This document shows, piece by piece, positions 20,940-33,579 of a DNA stretch of 64,000 nt. Position numbers and translations under genes: made by a program. The stretch is from Ceratopteris richardii. Taxonomy: Eukaryota > Streptophyta > Polypodiopsida > Polypodiales > Pteridaceae. The stretch is taken from positions 132,623,374 through 132,687,373 of the forward strand of contig CM035412.1 of the NCBI GenBank assembly GCA_020310875.1, in the 5' to 3' direction. The notes under the pieces were generated by a model that did no database searches, was not told the DNA's origin, and saw nothing but the letters and a program-made list of their open reading frames with translations. Position 1 is the stretch's first letter, and each line of letters starts with the position of its first letter.

Positions 20940-21348
20940 CATATGATGTAAAACAAAAATACAAATTTTTTCTATCTATCACAATAGAAAAAACTTTCAC
21001 TTCAAGATGCACGGACATGTGTTGTCCTACTGATGATGTTGTTGGAGTTGATGATGGAGTAGATTCCCATGGAGAACACTCAGAAGCACATCAAAAGAGA
21101 AAGCAAGCAAACTCTCCCTTGCTTTCTCTCATAAGTGAAATGAGGAGATGGATATGAAAGGTGGGATATGACCAAAAGAACTAAAATTTTGGCAATGAAG
21201 GAGATGGAAGTAGGAGGAGAGTAGAGATGATGGAGATGGAAATGGTGATGAAAGGAGTAAGGAAAATAGAAAAACTATCTACTTACCAATGATTCCAATG
21301 TCAATACTCTATGTCTTACCATCACATGCTCATCCTCGAATCATGCTT
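20940..21348. other. gypsy leader, no gene seen
   Basis: Resumes the Gypsy-B leader after Copia-D. GA-rich stretches (GAGATGGAAGTAGGAGGAGAG); nothing coding is recognised. Confidence 0.4.
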
Positions 21349-21364
21349 CTCAACAATGGTGCCA
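21349..21364 (-). other. candidate primer-binding site of Gypsy-B
   Basis: On the - strand TGGCACCATTGTTGAG, separated by seven A/T bases from a terminal CA. It resembles the gypsy-type site of element H (TGGTGCCATTGCCGGGGA) in the first eleven bases and then diverges. Confidence 0.45.
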
Positions 21365-21370
21365 AAATTT

Positions 21371-22045
21371 TGTGTCACTCTACCACAATGGAAGTACCAC
21401 CATGGAGGAGATCCACCTTGTAAATGTCCATCTATGGAGATGTGAGGATGAAATGATGACCATGAGAGATAGGAATGCACGTGTATGAATGAGAAGCACA
21501 ATGACATGCACATACATGTACACACATACACACACAAGGCAAGAACAAAGATTAGCACAATGGAATCCTCTATTGCCAAACTCAAGTTACAAAAAAGCTC
21601 TAACAATGCTCAAATCTCTCACAAGCTAACCTCCGAGATGAACTCTCTAGCTCTTTTTATAGTTTTGACTAGCCTTTGGCCTACTTCAGACCTATTCTTA
21701 GACTTGGCTAAAAAATAGTTTCCTATGCTATTTTGAGGGCTCAAACAAGCTCTAAAAATTATGGAAATCGATATGTAGTCTCTACTAGTACTCTTGAAGC
21801 TTGAGGAATCCTTTTTCCTCACAAAATGGAGGTGAAATTACCGAAAATGAGTATTTACAATGATGTTTTGTGATAAAGATCATTGTTCTATGAAAATAAA
21901 CTTGGAATTTTTTTAGAGGCCTTTTCTTTCCCTGAGCTTGTTTGACTTCCTTGCCTACTTTTCCCATATCTAAGACTTTTCCTTCTCATTGGCCTTCATG
22001 CTCCCTTGTCTACTCAAGCCGCCTTGTCTAGTTTTGCCACTAACA
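21371..22045 (-). repeat. candidate 5' LTR of Gypsy-B, about 675 bp
   Basis: On the - strand begins TGTTAGTGGCAAAACTAG and ends GTGACACA before the PBS. It contains a good TATA box (ACTATAAAAAGAGC, about 21662-21648). No second copy is in the window because the 3' end of B is cut away, so the boundaries are inferred. Confidence 0.42.
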
Positions 22046-22173
22046 ATATATTAGCGTTTTCCCCTTCGAGTTCCAGGGTCTATCCTATAGGGTATGGTAT
22101 TGATCATTTTGATAGATTTAGCTAATTTTTAGATTTTCCCCAAGAATATCTCTTAGAAGTTTGGTATCAAAAA

Positions 22174-22741
22174 GGTTTTGGTTATCCTTTCAACAATGTG
22201 GAGATGAGTGATGCATCCAAAATAATCTCATCTATGTTTGCCAATCGCTCTTTCAAGTCTTTGATGCATGTCACATACACATCTACAAACTCGTTTTTAG
22301 CCATGCACACATCCGTAAGTTGCTTCCTCAAGTATGCAACATGTGCTTCATTATGCACAACATACAAACAAGCAAGAGTTTCCCATGCATGTCTGATGTA
22401 GAACATGACTGAATGTGTGGAACTATTTGATGCTTCATAGAAAGTGCAATCAATGCATGAGCTTGAGCATCTTTTCCATCATATTTGAGTTTCTCCTGTG
22501 TAGGTGGAGAAGTATTAACCACTACACTTGAAGAAGAAGCTCCATCTATGACAATAGATTGTGAAGTAGAAGAACCTACAGGTCTTTGATCTACATCTGC
22601 CACTGTGTTCCATAGTTGTTTTGCAACATAAACATGTTTCATCATGTAAGACCACATTGGATAGTTGGTCCCATCAAGCTTATCTTTAGCATGAAGAATA
22701 CAAAACAAGTCATTGCTTCCTGCCATTTCCGTAAAGAGCAA
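22174..22741 (-). pseudogene. gag: gag fragment of the Copia-C family
   Basis: The - strand reads MAGSNDLFCILHAKDKLDGT, KHVYVAKQLWNTVADVD, DAQAHALIALSMKHQIVPHI, then after a shift HAWETLACLYVVHNEAHVAY and MAKNEFVDVYVTCIKDLKER. It ends abruptly at about 22174 (LISTLLKG). It is the uninterrupted counterpart of the gag split at 4890/7554 and shows the original sequence at the TIR insertion point. The start codon MAGSNDLF is intact here. Confidence 0.85.
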
Positions 22742-23043
22742 GAATGTGATAAGGTTTTTACTTCAATGAAATCTAAAATAAATGTTGACTTACAAAAAGT
22801 AAGAAAACTTGGTTGCACTGATAGGGTAGTGATTGATCTTTGCCATATTGAGTATTAATAAGTTTTTAGGGTTTTTTAGATCAATGATCATTAAGTCATT
22901 ACAAAATAGACCTAAAGACTCATTGGAACATGAAAAATGAGACTCTCAAAGATGGTGTTTTAAAAGAGGGATTTCGATCAAGGCCTAGTCTCCCTCGCTA
23001 GAATTATTGAAGGAAGAGTTGTACAATGAATGTGAATAGTGCC
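22742..23043. other. no gene recognised
   Basis: The first 45 bases still match the leader upstream of Copia-C gag; the rest has no match to other parts of the window that I can see. Confidence 0.35.
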
Positions 23044-23312
23044 CTTGTTACACATATGTGTTCCTCAAGTAGCTTTGATGTGAACCTTTTCCCTATACAT
23101 GGGAACTTTTACTCTAGTGGTGAGAGATTTTTTTCCCATGTTACCACATACATTATTCACTCATATGTGGTGATACTTTGTAGTTAGGTATATTACTCAG
23201 CTCTTACCTTAGTTTTAATCATCCTCAATAGAGTGAGCTATTCTAACCATCCATCTTCTCTGTGTGGCTTACTACATTTTTGCTCTGTGTGTGTGTGTGC
23301 TTGTGTGTGTCC
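23044..23312 (+). repeat. diverged lone LTR of the Copia-C family
   Basis: TGTTACACATATGTGTTCCTC ... matches 11500-11791 along its length (CTTTTCCCTATACATGGG, TTTCCCATGTTACCACATAC, CTCAATAGAG) but has decayed at the 3' end, where GTGTGTGTGT expansions replace the terminus. It is + oriented although the adjacent gag fragment is -, so the two are not one intact element. Confidence 0.75.
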
Positions 23313-23639
23313 CATCACCATAGCCATGTTGCATCATCTTCACCAAAAAAAAATCTACTTTTGCCATATCTACCCACCTCCCTTCACTCCCCTCATTTGC
23401 ATGAGAGAGAGAGATTGATCTTGCATGTGCTATTCTTTTACTTGTTTTTAGTGCCCTTGTGCAGGTTTCAACTCCATCTTCATGTCCAAGACTGCACACA
23501 TGTATGCCTGTGTTTTTTCAAAGTTCGCAATGACCAATGATAATAAAAAAAATTTGGTTTTTTGTAAATGCATGTGCAACATGATATAGATCTCCCCCGT
23601 GCCATCTCCACATACTATAAGGTTTCTGTAGTCTCTAAG
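23313..23639. other. no gene recognised
   Basis: Low-complexity GT and GA runs and AT-rich DNA. Overlapping short frames on both strands show no motif. Confidence 0.35.
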
Positions 23640-24060
23640 ATTTTTTTTCTATTGCAATAGGCCAAATCCACGACAAGTAATAGGCTCCATCTATCATGAT
23701 GGGCCTAGTTTGTCATGAAAAACTAGTCCATTGTGACATACCAACCTGTCTATCATGATAGACCAACCTTAATTGACCTATCTATTCCAACAAAACAAGT
23801 GTCTGTGGTGATAGACCACCTTATCACGATAAACACCTGTCTATTGCAATAAACCAAAGGATGTGATAGAGACCCTCTATCACAATATATCTCATGATAA
23901 ACCAATCCCATGACATAACAAAAAGATGATAGTCACCGATCTATCACAATAGATATCCTCTATCATGATAGACTAGTTTATCGTGATGAATCCTATGGTC
24001 TATCATCACAAACCCCCCCCCCCCCCCCATGATAGATTGTCCTCTATCACAAAAAATACA
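23640..24060. repeat. second palindrome-rich array, core TCTATCATGATAGA, with poly-C run
   Basis: The same dyad as at 17752-18179 but more diverged and with different spacers (GTCTATCATGATAGACC near 23751, CTCTATCATGATAGACTAG near 23950, CTATTGCAATAGG near 23651). A run of about 19 C lies at 24007-24026 between two copies. Spacer words here are ACCAACC/CCTC, not ATGG, so it is a separate array or the opposite strand of a diverged one. Confidence 0.75.
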
Positions 24061-24617
24061 CTATGACATAACAGAGGAAAATAACTCAACAAGTGGATTA
24101 GTAAGTGAACACCCAATAAAAAGGGAGGTTTAAAATAAAGGAAGAAAAAGAAAATTGGGTTAATTCATGAACCTTAGATCACACAAGTATCTGGGCAAAG
24201 TGGATCTTAAAAGCCTAGGATCATCTAAAGCTAGTCTCAACCACGCAGCCAAGTCCTGGTCCAAGCAATTAGGTAGTCACCCATCTGGTGATAACCAATA
24301 AACAATCCAGTCAGATAGTTCGTATAGCATGGAGAAATTGACTCATAATAATAGGGAAACCTACCTAGAGGTGCTAGAGGGACCATACAAGACCCATTTG
24401 GAGTACATCCGAACCAACCGGTTAGGTGTTTGCATCTATGAGGATGGTCTGAGAAGATCAATAGTACAACTAAGAAACCAATGATACCCTTATGGCCTAG
24501 ATTATCCATTGGTTAAGTTCGAGAATAGATCCTTCGGGAACCATGTATCTGGTTACTACTCACCCTGATACAATGGATGACTTTGGGAATATTCTCCCAT
24601 AGCTAGAAATGCAAGAT
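24061..24617. other. no assigned gene; one 90-codon frame
   Basis: A - strand frame at 24509-24237 (MDNLGHKGIIGFLVVLLIFS ... GWFGCTPNGSCMVPLAPLGR) has a hydrophobic start but no family I recognise, and lies beyond the end of gypsy homology. Probably chance. Confidence 0.25.
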
Positions 24618-27600
24618 TCAGAAGAGGATGATCCATAGGGGATTCCATATACTCATAGGGAAAAATTGGTATTTACCAGAATCATAGCTACCACAAAGAT
24701 ACCATAGGACAACACACTGACTTAGTGCACTGATCTTGGTAGGTACCCCTAATTGTTGTAGGGACAAAGAGTTGGTTCCCCAATCTTGCACTATTTGCAA
24801 TTGTCTCATGAAGGGTCTACCCAAGCTCATTTCATAGAAATGGTTCTTTCCAAACTCACATATCGCAAAAATATGTTCAAACTTTAAACCCCAAGTAGTG
24901 AGAGTGATTCAATCCAACAATCATAGTGGCTTTTCTATGTGTCCATGCGCAATTTGCAGCTTCATCCACATGGGTCTCAAAGCTAGTTTACCCAATTGTT
25001 TCCATCAAGAAGTGGTGGCAATGGCAACTCTTGATCCTCAATCTAGGATTGCCTTTGTTTTGTAGCCTTGATAGGTGATATGGAGATAAGTGTTTCCTTC
25101 TTCTCCTTCACTCATATCTCTTATCTTGTCTCTGGGTATCTCTAGGACTTTTCTCTTACATCTTACCTATGAGCACGAAATAACAACTTTTGGCACTTGG
25201 TATGCTATCTGTTTGCACAACTCTCGCTTAACCTTTAACAAATCTTCTAAACTTAGATGAGACTGTACTTTCATTCAGCTTATGACCTCTATGTTTCTAT
25301 GTAGGACTAAATCTTTGTTTCTAATAATTATTGTGGGAGCTCTCATTTGAATAGACTTTGATTACCAAGGGCTTGTGAAATGTAGAAATTCTTGTAAGGA
25401 ATCGGTTTCAAAATCTAATTTGGCACTTGATTGCACATCTTCTTTCTCTCCATATATCAAGGGAATGTCCTTAGGGAATTGATCATAAAGATTATCCATC
25501 TCTTGAATAAGTGGGGGAGTCATCTGTTTTGTACCCCATTTCTCTTCTTGAATTTCTCTCATGAATTCTTATGAATATTTGTTAATGGAAGGAGGAATTT
25601 CACACTCTGTTGATTTAGGAACATAAAAATCTATTGGCAAAAATTCTCCTCTTTCGCTTTCAATAGAATGATCCTTTTGAGGAACTAAGTACTAGAGTTT
25701 GGATGCCATTTTCTTGAATTGTTCTAATAGCCCTTGAAAGTGTGATTCTGGTTTGTCTAGGTTACTCTGGTTAAAGAGTAAGTTAGCTTCAAGCATAGCT
25801 TGAGCTAGTTCTACCATCTTGATGCACAATTTCGTCCTTTCTACCTCTAGGTTTGCTCTAGGTTAGCTCTTGTCTAATTCCACTATGTTTGGTCCTTTTC
25901 TCAATCATGAATCATAAGCCTTGAACATCATATCTAGGCCTTCTAGGATCATATCTACTAACATTGAAGCTAACTTAGGTAAGCTGGAGTCTCTCATGGG
26001 ATCTAGGATGTCAATCTCCAATCTTTGCCTTGGTCTCTTTCAAGATACATTCTAATTTTGCTAACTTCTTGGACCACTTTCTCTTTATTCTCCCTGTAGA
26101 TTCTTTCCATGACTTAGCCTTTCTTTCATTAGAATCTTTGACATCATTAGATTCCAGTTCTTTCTCTTGATTTCCTTGTTGGGCTTGTTGTAACATGTGC
26201 TCTCGTGGCTGTTTGGATGGGCACTAAGGTTCATGGAGTTCCATTCCAGTTCTGCACTATAAATATCACATTAATTGGACTAATTTTCATGACATTCATG
26301 GGATTCTTGGGACACTCACGTACAACGTGCTCCTTACCACACTCCAAACAAAATAATTGAATGGTGAGATAGTGTGGTTGGCTTGCAGATGCGAGACATG
26401 GACACTCACGGGATGAAGTGATCTCCCTAGCTTCGACAACATGGTCCTCTAGGGGCTTGTGGTCTCATCTCTCTCATGTGGGGTCCAGGGTTGGGATTTG
26501 TGTACATGAAATTGGCATAATGTGTTTCCCAACTACACTCCTATGATGGGGTCTCATATTGATAGGTCTTCATATGTTTTGGTGACTTAATGTAGTAGGT
26601 TGAGACATCCCCTTCATGAGATGAGTCAAAACTATTTCTATTGGGATCTTCAAAATCAAAGGAGAAACTAATACTCATGCCCTATCTAAATTCTCTTTTG
26701 TTGCCACATACTTGAAATATATTACATTGGTAGGGGGTCATGCTCACTGACCTAACATTGGTTGTTGTTTGGGTTGGGCTTGGTACTGTAGCTTGTAATT
26801 GTGTTGTCGCCTATGATAGGGTTGTTTTCTATATTGATTCTAATACCTATATGGTTGTTGGTATGGTTGTCGATAGTTTTGTTTAGCTTCGTGCTTGTTA
26901 TAAGGACAGCCTTGTGCCATATGGTTCACATATTTCCTCTCCATAGTATAGTAATATGAGCCTTGGACACATTACTGTAGTTTTTTTATAGGGAAAACAT
27001 TATCCATGTGATCACTACTACAATTATATGTTTGATAGTAGTGGTCTTCAGTTGTTGTTTATTTGTAAGTTTCCTCCTAGTTTCTATGCTACTAACTCAA
27101 CTAGCTCCTCCACTAAAGATGAAGGATTTGTGATGACACTACCCAAGCATTCTGATACATTATAGAGCTTGCACAATTCTAGATCCCCTCCTACGTTTTC
27201 CTCTATATATGTACATTCTTAAATATTGGTATGGGGTGTGTGTCTCTTTCAAGTACACAATCGATCCTAAATTTCCACTCAAGACACCATCTAAAAACAA
27301 TGATACCTACTTAACATGTGTAGGTAGCTTGGGACTGGAAATCTTTCTATGTATTGCTTGAATCTATGCCCTGCTAACCTTAATATCTCTTGTGATGTCT
27401 TCTTCAAACTATGAATTAAAAATGAGGTGTTATGCATGATTCCACTTTTTGAGAACTCGATGATAAAAGTTTCCAAAAGCTACATGATATTTCTAAAGTG
27501 ATCTCATTGCAAGGGTTGAAACCATGCTACGTTTCTATTCTTCAAGGTTGGCCAAAAAGCCTTGTATTGAGTGATCAAGTCCTCCACCTTTTTCGGTCTC

Positions 27601-27843
27601 AACACCTACTTCAATTTGGTTATGTGATCATAAGGATCTCGCATGCCATAAAAGTAGTTCTTCATGGTCTTCACTGCTTGGGGGGCCTCAAAGTTCTCGA
27701 TTTTTCTCTCTATTTAGGTAGAGGGAAATCTTCATCATCTTCATGTGACCTATGTCCTCTATCCCTCTCTCTTTCTTGCCTACTTGTACCTTGTTCTTAC
27801 CTACCCCTCTCTAAGTTGTGCATAGAACTTACTTCAAGATATT
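24618..27843 (-). pseudogene. gag: Gypsy-E: gag and protease of the Gypsy-B family, decayed
   Basis: Pieces parallel Gypsy-B. Gag core near 27640-27580 (GMRDPYDHITKLK) and 27476-27291 (METFIIEFSKSGIMHNTSFL); a degenerate knuckle near 27030 (YNCSSDHMDNV, most Cys lost); the basic block at 26196-26011 (RKAKSWKESTGRIKRKWSKK); and the protease end block near 24840-24780 (GKNHFYEMSLGRPFMRQ). Homology stops near 24620. No LTR or RT follows on this strand, so it is a fragment. It is joined head to head to a + strand RT-IN half of the same family through the inverted repeat at 27844-27974. Confidence 0.72.
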
Positions 27844-27974
27844 CTCTTGTTTTATCTCTATGAACGCCTAAAGAGTTTGCTTAACTTGCCAATGGCTTGT
27901 GTAGGGGGAAAACCTACACAAGCCATTGACAAGCCAAGCAAACTCTTTAGGAGTTCATAGAGATAAAACAAGAG
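27844..27974. repeat. 62-bp inverted repeat with 6-base loop
   Basis: Arms 27844-27905 and 27912-27974 are complementary except for about four mismatches; the loop is GGGAAA. The sequence is gag-derived (TTTATCTCTATGAAC ... CAAGCCATTG). To the left the gypsy family reads on the - strand, to the right on the + strand, so the repeat is the exact junction of an inversion-type rearrangement. Confidence 0.92.
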
Positions 27975-28460
27975 GCATACCACCCCTAGAGTGGAACCCA
28001 ATCCATAAGACACAAGAAGATATTGACTCACATTACTAAAGATGTACCACCCTTGGAATGGAATCCCATCCATAAGACGCAAGAAGATACTGATTCAATA
28101 CACTCCCTAAATCTAGATCCTTCATGGATGCACGAGGACACCCATTTATGGATGTGTAATCTTTTAGAGGAAGAGGAGAAAGAGTTAGAATCTAGAGACA
28201 TAGGAGCATCCCAAAACAATAGATCACTTCAAGACCCAACCTTTTCATCTATGATATTCATAGACAAAGAGTTTGAATGGCATGGTTGGGCTAAAATCTT
28301 AGCCACAATGGACATAGCTGTGAATGAATAATAATGGACTCCCCATTGTGATGAGGACCACTATGACATTTCAGCATTCATGTGTGAACCTATAATTGAA
28401 GAGTGTGAACTTGGCATGAAAACAAGTATGAAGGAGAAAATGACTAGGACCTAGAGTCCA
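27975..28460 (+). pseudogene. Gypsy-E' PR-RT linker (+ strand half)
   Basis: The frame 28023-28331 (VPPLEWNPIHKTQEDTDSIH ... WAKILATMDIAVNE) and the next block CDEDHYDISAFMCEPIIEEC match the linker of Gypsy-B near 13040-12955. The 40-bp motif around CCATAAGACRCAAGAAGATA occurs twice (about 28003 and 28071), a local duplication. A protease domain is absent here. Confidence 0.65.
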
Positions 28461-28759
28461 TCTTAATGGATCTTTTCAAGTCAAGAAAATATAATACCTA
28501 TAATTGATAGTGCTAAGAATCACGAATGAAACAAGTGCAAAAAATGTATTGTTCCCAATGCAAATTGAGATAGAAAACAAGAAAAAGAAACATAAAAAGA
28601 ACCCATCGACACAAGAAGAAGAAGAATCTATGTTCAAGGTAAGTGGTAGGAACAATTGAGGATAGAGAAGAAGGAAGCACAAACATAGGGAACGACCTAA
28701 GCATTGAAGAAGATCAAGATTTGATAGATCTCTTTAGAGAATATAGTGATATGATGGCT
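28461..28759 (+). other. decayed linker, no motif
   Basis: AT-rich stretch between linker and RT; short frames on the other strand are chance. Confidence 0.3.
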
Positions 28760-29554
28760 TGGACTTATAAGGATTAAAAATGAATGGATATAGACATATG
28801 TTCACATAGGATTCCCATGACTCTATAAGCTAAGCTTACTAAACAGAAGACATTCACCTATAATGACATGTATGTAGCAAAGATAAAAGAGGAGATTGAT
28901 AGGTTGATAGAATTTGGATTCAATTATGAGATTGAGAATACTGAATGGTATCCCCCATTGTGGTAGTGCCTAAGAAAAATGTGAAGTTGCACATGTGTAT
29001 TAACTTGAAGAAATTTAATGCTACCACCATACACCACTCCCCCTCAAGATCAAGACAAGATGTTTTTTGCCATCGAATAGCAAATCTTGCATTTTGTGTG
29101 ATGCCATTTGGGCTCACAAATGCACCCCCTATGTTCCAAAGTCTCATGTGTCATGTATTCAAAAAATTATTTCATAAAAGCCTAGAACTCTATGTGGGCT
29201 CATTCTGACATAAGAAAAACTCATATCCCAAAACTCAGGTAAATCTTCAATAAATGTAGATAATACCAAGTTTTTTAAAAAATAGAGAAGTGTGTATTCA
29301 TGGTAAGACAAGATAAAATCTTAGGTCATATCATATCCAATAATGGAATATTGGCAAATGGAGATAAAGTGAGAGCCATAGCAAAGATACCAAGTCTTGG
29401 GACAATTAAGGAAGTGGAAGCATTTATGGGTCATTGTGGGTACTACCAACATTTTGTCCACATGTACACAATCGTTGGCGAACCCTTGTACACACTTTTG
29501 ACAAATTTTGAGTGGAATGATGAATGTGAGAAGTTTTTTGTAGACCTAAAATGA
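28760..29554 (+). pseudogene. pol: Gypsy-E' reverse transcriptase
   Basis: Begins KIKEEIDRLIEFGFNYEIEN; then TEWYPP, VVVPKKNVKLHMCINLKKFN, and after an internal deletion near 29040, CVMPFGLTNAPPMFQSLM. The catalytic box is destroyed (LYVGSF where LEVYxDDF is expected, about 29190). Then GKxR/MVRQDKILGHIISNNG and VEAFMGHCGYYQHFVHMYTI (29300-29554). Confidence 0.82.
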
Positions 29555-30000
29555 TGTTTGTGATCAACCTCAATTTTGAAATTTTCAGATTGGAGTAAGC
29601 CATTCCATGTTCATGTGGATGCCTCCAATTTTTGCTATCGGATATGTGTGTGTGTGTGTGTGCTAGTGCAATCTATTAGTGAAGGAAACATCGATTTACC
29701 CATAGCCTACAAAAGTAGACAGTTGAATGCTACAGAAAAGAATTACATGACAATCGAATGAGAATGGTTAAGCATGGTCTATGCGATTAAAATATCTCAA
29801 CATTACCTGCTCGCAAATAAGTTCAAATTCTTTACAGACCATTAGGCCTTACTATACTTGGTGAAAAAATCTTTCAATATGGGTAGGTTAGTAAGATGGT
29901 TTTTCTTACTAATGGAATATGATTTTGAAGTTTTGGTTCAGAAAGGCAAGACCCACCTTGAGGGGATCACCTCCCATGACTCACCCCACAAGGTGTGTCA
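29555..30000 (+). pseudogene. pol: Gypsy-E' RNase H
   Basis: KFSDWSKPFHVHVDASNFCY holds the first catalytic Asp; PIAYKSRQLNATEKNYMTIE the Glu region; FTDH near 29830 the Asp of the last block, then LLYLVKKSFNMGRLVRWFFL and MEYDFEVLVQKGKTHLEG. A GT microsatellite of about 9 units lies at 29645-29663 within the domain. Confidence 0.82.
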
Positions 30001-31480
30001 GATGATATTTCATATGCATATTTTTCAGCCTTGAAGTAGTTAAAAATTAGGAAAAACAATGAGTCCCAAAGAAGAACATGAAAAATGGTTGCAATTAGCA
30101 CATGTAGGTGCAATAGGGAAATATTACTTGAAGCAATGAACCCTATAGACATTAAGGTGATTAGGTGTATATTGGCCGATCATGGAAGTAGATGTTTATA
30201 GGTTGCTTAAGCATTGCCCCTCTTGTATTATCTGACATCCTCTTGAATACACAACCTTATATCAAGTATCACTAATACCATATTGTACTAGTCATTTAGT
30301 TGACTTTTTTATAACAAAAACCTTTTCTTAAGATATGAAATTAGCAAGACAAATAAGTCTAGATGAAGAAGCTCAAGACTATACACTGATTAGTGATAGC
30401 TTATATAAGTGTGGGAGAGAGGATATGTCATATTATGCATACACAAAAGTGATTATTTGAGAATATGAGAAACTACACACAATGGTGTTGCAGGTGGACA
30501 CTTTGGACCTGATCATGTGATGAATGTGATTCTATTTTCAAGTCTTTGTTAGCCTACACTTCACATAAATGCACATAAATATGTGAAATTTTGTGACACA
30601 TGCAAGAGAGCTCAATATCCTATACATAATGATGTGAGGCCACCAAGGCCCATGATGGGAGTACGTGCATTCTCAAAGTTGGGTATAGACTTTGTAGGTG
30701 CTATCAACCCCAATCTAGAAAGCTCCCGTGTAGAATATATCATTGTAGCTACATAATATCTTATCAAATGGCTAGAAGTGAAAGCCACTAGAAAGAACAA
30801 TGCACAAAGAATGGAAAAGTTCTTGTTTGAAAATTCATTCATGAGATATGGACTTCCCATAGAACTGGTGAGCCATAAAGGAATCCATTTTCTCAATGAA
30901 GTGATTGAATATCTCTATCGAGATTTCATGTTCATCCACAAGAAATCACTACCATATCTTCTATAACAAGGTGGACAAGCAGAACATACCAACAAGGTTT
31001 CATGTAATGTATTGACAAAGCTCATAGATAAAAAATGCTCAGATTAGGACAAATACCTACATCACATTGTTTGGGCGTATCAAGTGGACTATTAAAATGA
31101 TACTCAATGCCAAATTACATTAGTGGATGCAAATTCAAGATTTATCAAGATTGAGTGATAGAAGATATGCTTAAACAACTAAATGTGGCTAAGAAGCGTA
31201 AAGATAAACAGAAAAGAATTAGAGAAGAAGCCCATGCTAAACCTCTATAATGCATTAAACACATGAAACTCAAATGACACGGCTTAGGTCAACATGGGAA
31301 TGCCAACGTTGAAGATTCCCACCTCATAATTGTAATTTCCAAGTCATATGCCCCTAGATATCAAATAGAAATGTGCAAAACGAAGAGGAATACATCTCCT
31401 AGCATAGTTGATAGAAGACCATTCGATTCTGTAGAGTTAGGATGGATCTTTACAATCAAGAAAATCAAAGGCCTAACTAA
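30001..31480 (+). pseudogene. pol: Gypsy-E' integrase and C-terminus
   Basis: Pre-zinc block YWPIMEVDVYRLLKHCPSC (about 30168), a second CX2C-like KYVKFCDTCKRAQYP (about 30580), core FSKLGIDFVGAI (first Asp, about 30675) and LVSHKGIHFLNEV (about 30865, expected Asp changed to Ser/His), then GQAEHTNKVSCNVLTKLIDK. After about 31260 only weak traces remain. A purine tract TTGAGGAGG followed by TGTTGTTAG near 31485 could be a decayed PPT and LTR start, but no LTR follows that I can confirm. Confidence 0.7.
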
Positions 31481-31507
31481 TTGAGGAGGTGTTGTTAGTA
31501 CCATTAG

Positions 31508-32599
<1,092 letters not shown>

Positions 32600-32988
32600 C
32601 TCACTTCAAAGTAGTACATAATCCACTCACTAAGAGTGTGATGCTCAGATATTAGTTCTATGTATATGCTCTCTTATCATGTGAATAGAAGCATGGTGTA
32701 TATATACATTGTTTTTTTATTCCATTTAGTGATTCTACCTAAAAGTGATCATCGTCTCTAGGGATGATTTGAAGTTTGAATTCAAAATGAATTTGTGCAT
32801 TTTGGCTTGCATTAAATCAAGAGATTCTCTCCATCTCATTTATTTTATCTTTGATTGAGATTAACTAAACTTTTAACCTTTGAAATCTTCAACTCATAAG
32901 CTAAAAAGAGTCTATATTTGTGCTTCATAGGTTATAAGAAGTCAAAGTGCATTTAGCCAAGCACTTCTACTTGCTCCATGCACCAATA
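32600..32988 (-). repeat. 3' LTR of Copia-F (left end uncertain)
   Basis: Starts at the PPT. A TATA-like GTATATATACA lies near 32698-32708. The outer end could not be fixed because no second LTR is present. Confidence 0.5.
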
Positions 32989-33119
32989 ACTCCCCCTCAA
33001 GCCTAAGATGCTTGAGTCTTCAGTCCTTCAATACTTCCTATAGTCAAATCATAGCTCTTATCATGTTTGACTTTACTCCATCTAATGCCTTGGTCATCAT
33101 ATCTGCACATTTTTGGTGA
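32989..33119 (-). pseudogene. pol: Copia-F RNase H, last codons, and PPT
   Basis: STHQKCADMMTKALDGVKSN is the copia C-terminal signature; it resembles the end of Copia-L (STHQQCAHILTKSL) and Copia-A (DQLADIMTKSLDGVK). A stop follows after MIRAMI. Confidence 0.8.
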
Positions 33120-33124
33120 GTAGA
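33120..33124. repeat. target duplication GTAGA of element G (left)
   Basis: Identical to 45784-45788. Splits the Copia-F RNase H frame. Confidence 0.92.
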
Positions 33125-33574
33125 TGTTGGAAATGAGGTAGGCCCTTGGCTCTTGGCTCATGTCACAGGTCCATGGTTCCATAGGTCCAGTATATACAAC
33201 ACAGAATCTAGCAATCTTCAATATTGACAAAACATGAACATACCACACTTAATCATACAAATGATGAGATAAAGATAGAGAAAGAATAGACGACATGTGT
33301 AAGGTGTTATGTAAGCCATCACTTACTCATAGTATCATATAAACCAATGTTCAATGTACAATGTGGGAGCAAAACTCTCAACCACTCTATGTGATGAGAA
33401 ATAGATGAATGAGTGAATGTACAAATGTAACAAACATATTCAGATGTATGGGCAGTAATCTGAATATACATGAGATGTGTGACCTGATAGGTTATAGAAG
33501 AGTGAATATGAGTGACTGAAAGAGGAAGGATCAGTGTGAAACTGATAATCAACAAACCCTCATCTAACCTTAGG

Positions 33575-33579
33575 CTATG
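33575..33579. repeat. target duplication CTATG of element H (left)
   Basis: Identical to 40402-40406; the host sequence is the LTR of G, as shown by the uninterrupted copy at about 44997-45006. Confidence 0.95.

Larger units (their letters stand above)
3246..22045 (-). mobile_element. Gypsy-B: decayed Ty3/gypsy element split by nested insertions
   Basis: Reading the - strand from high to low coordinates gives a candidate 5' LTR (22045-21371), PBS, leader, gag, protease, linker, RT, RNase H and the start of integrase, cut off by Copia-A at 3240. Two younger elements interrupt it: Copia-D (18255-20939) and composite Copia-C (4065-11791). The RNase H frame resumes exactly across Copia-C (NKFEFFIENHRILYLVKK to 11797, LLLMEYDFKVLV below 4059), which proves continuity there. 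The order RT-RH-IN marks Ty3/gypsy. Every domain carries stops and shifts. The same family recurs at 24618-31480. The LTR assignment is the least certain part. Confidence 0.75.

Noticed and set aside
23262..23540. Cys-rich small protein on the + strand
   Set aside because: Caused by a GTGTGT run at the decayed end of the lone LTR; other frames in the same place are equally open.
24237..24509. Membrane protein gene
   Set aside because: A single 90-codon frame with a hydrophobic start, no promoter, no splice sites and no known family.
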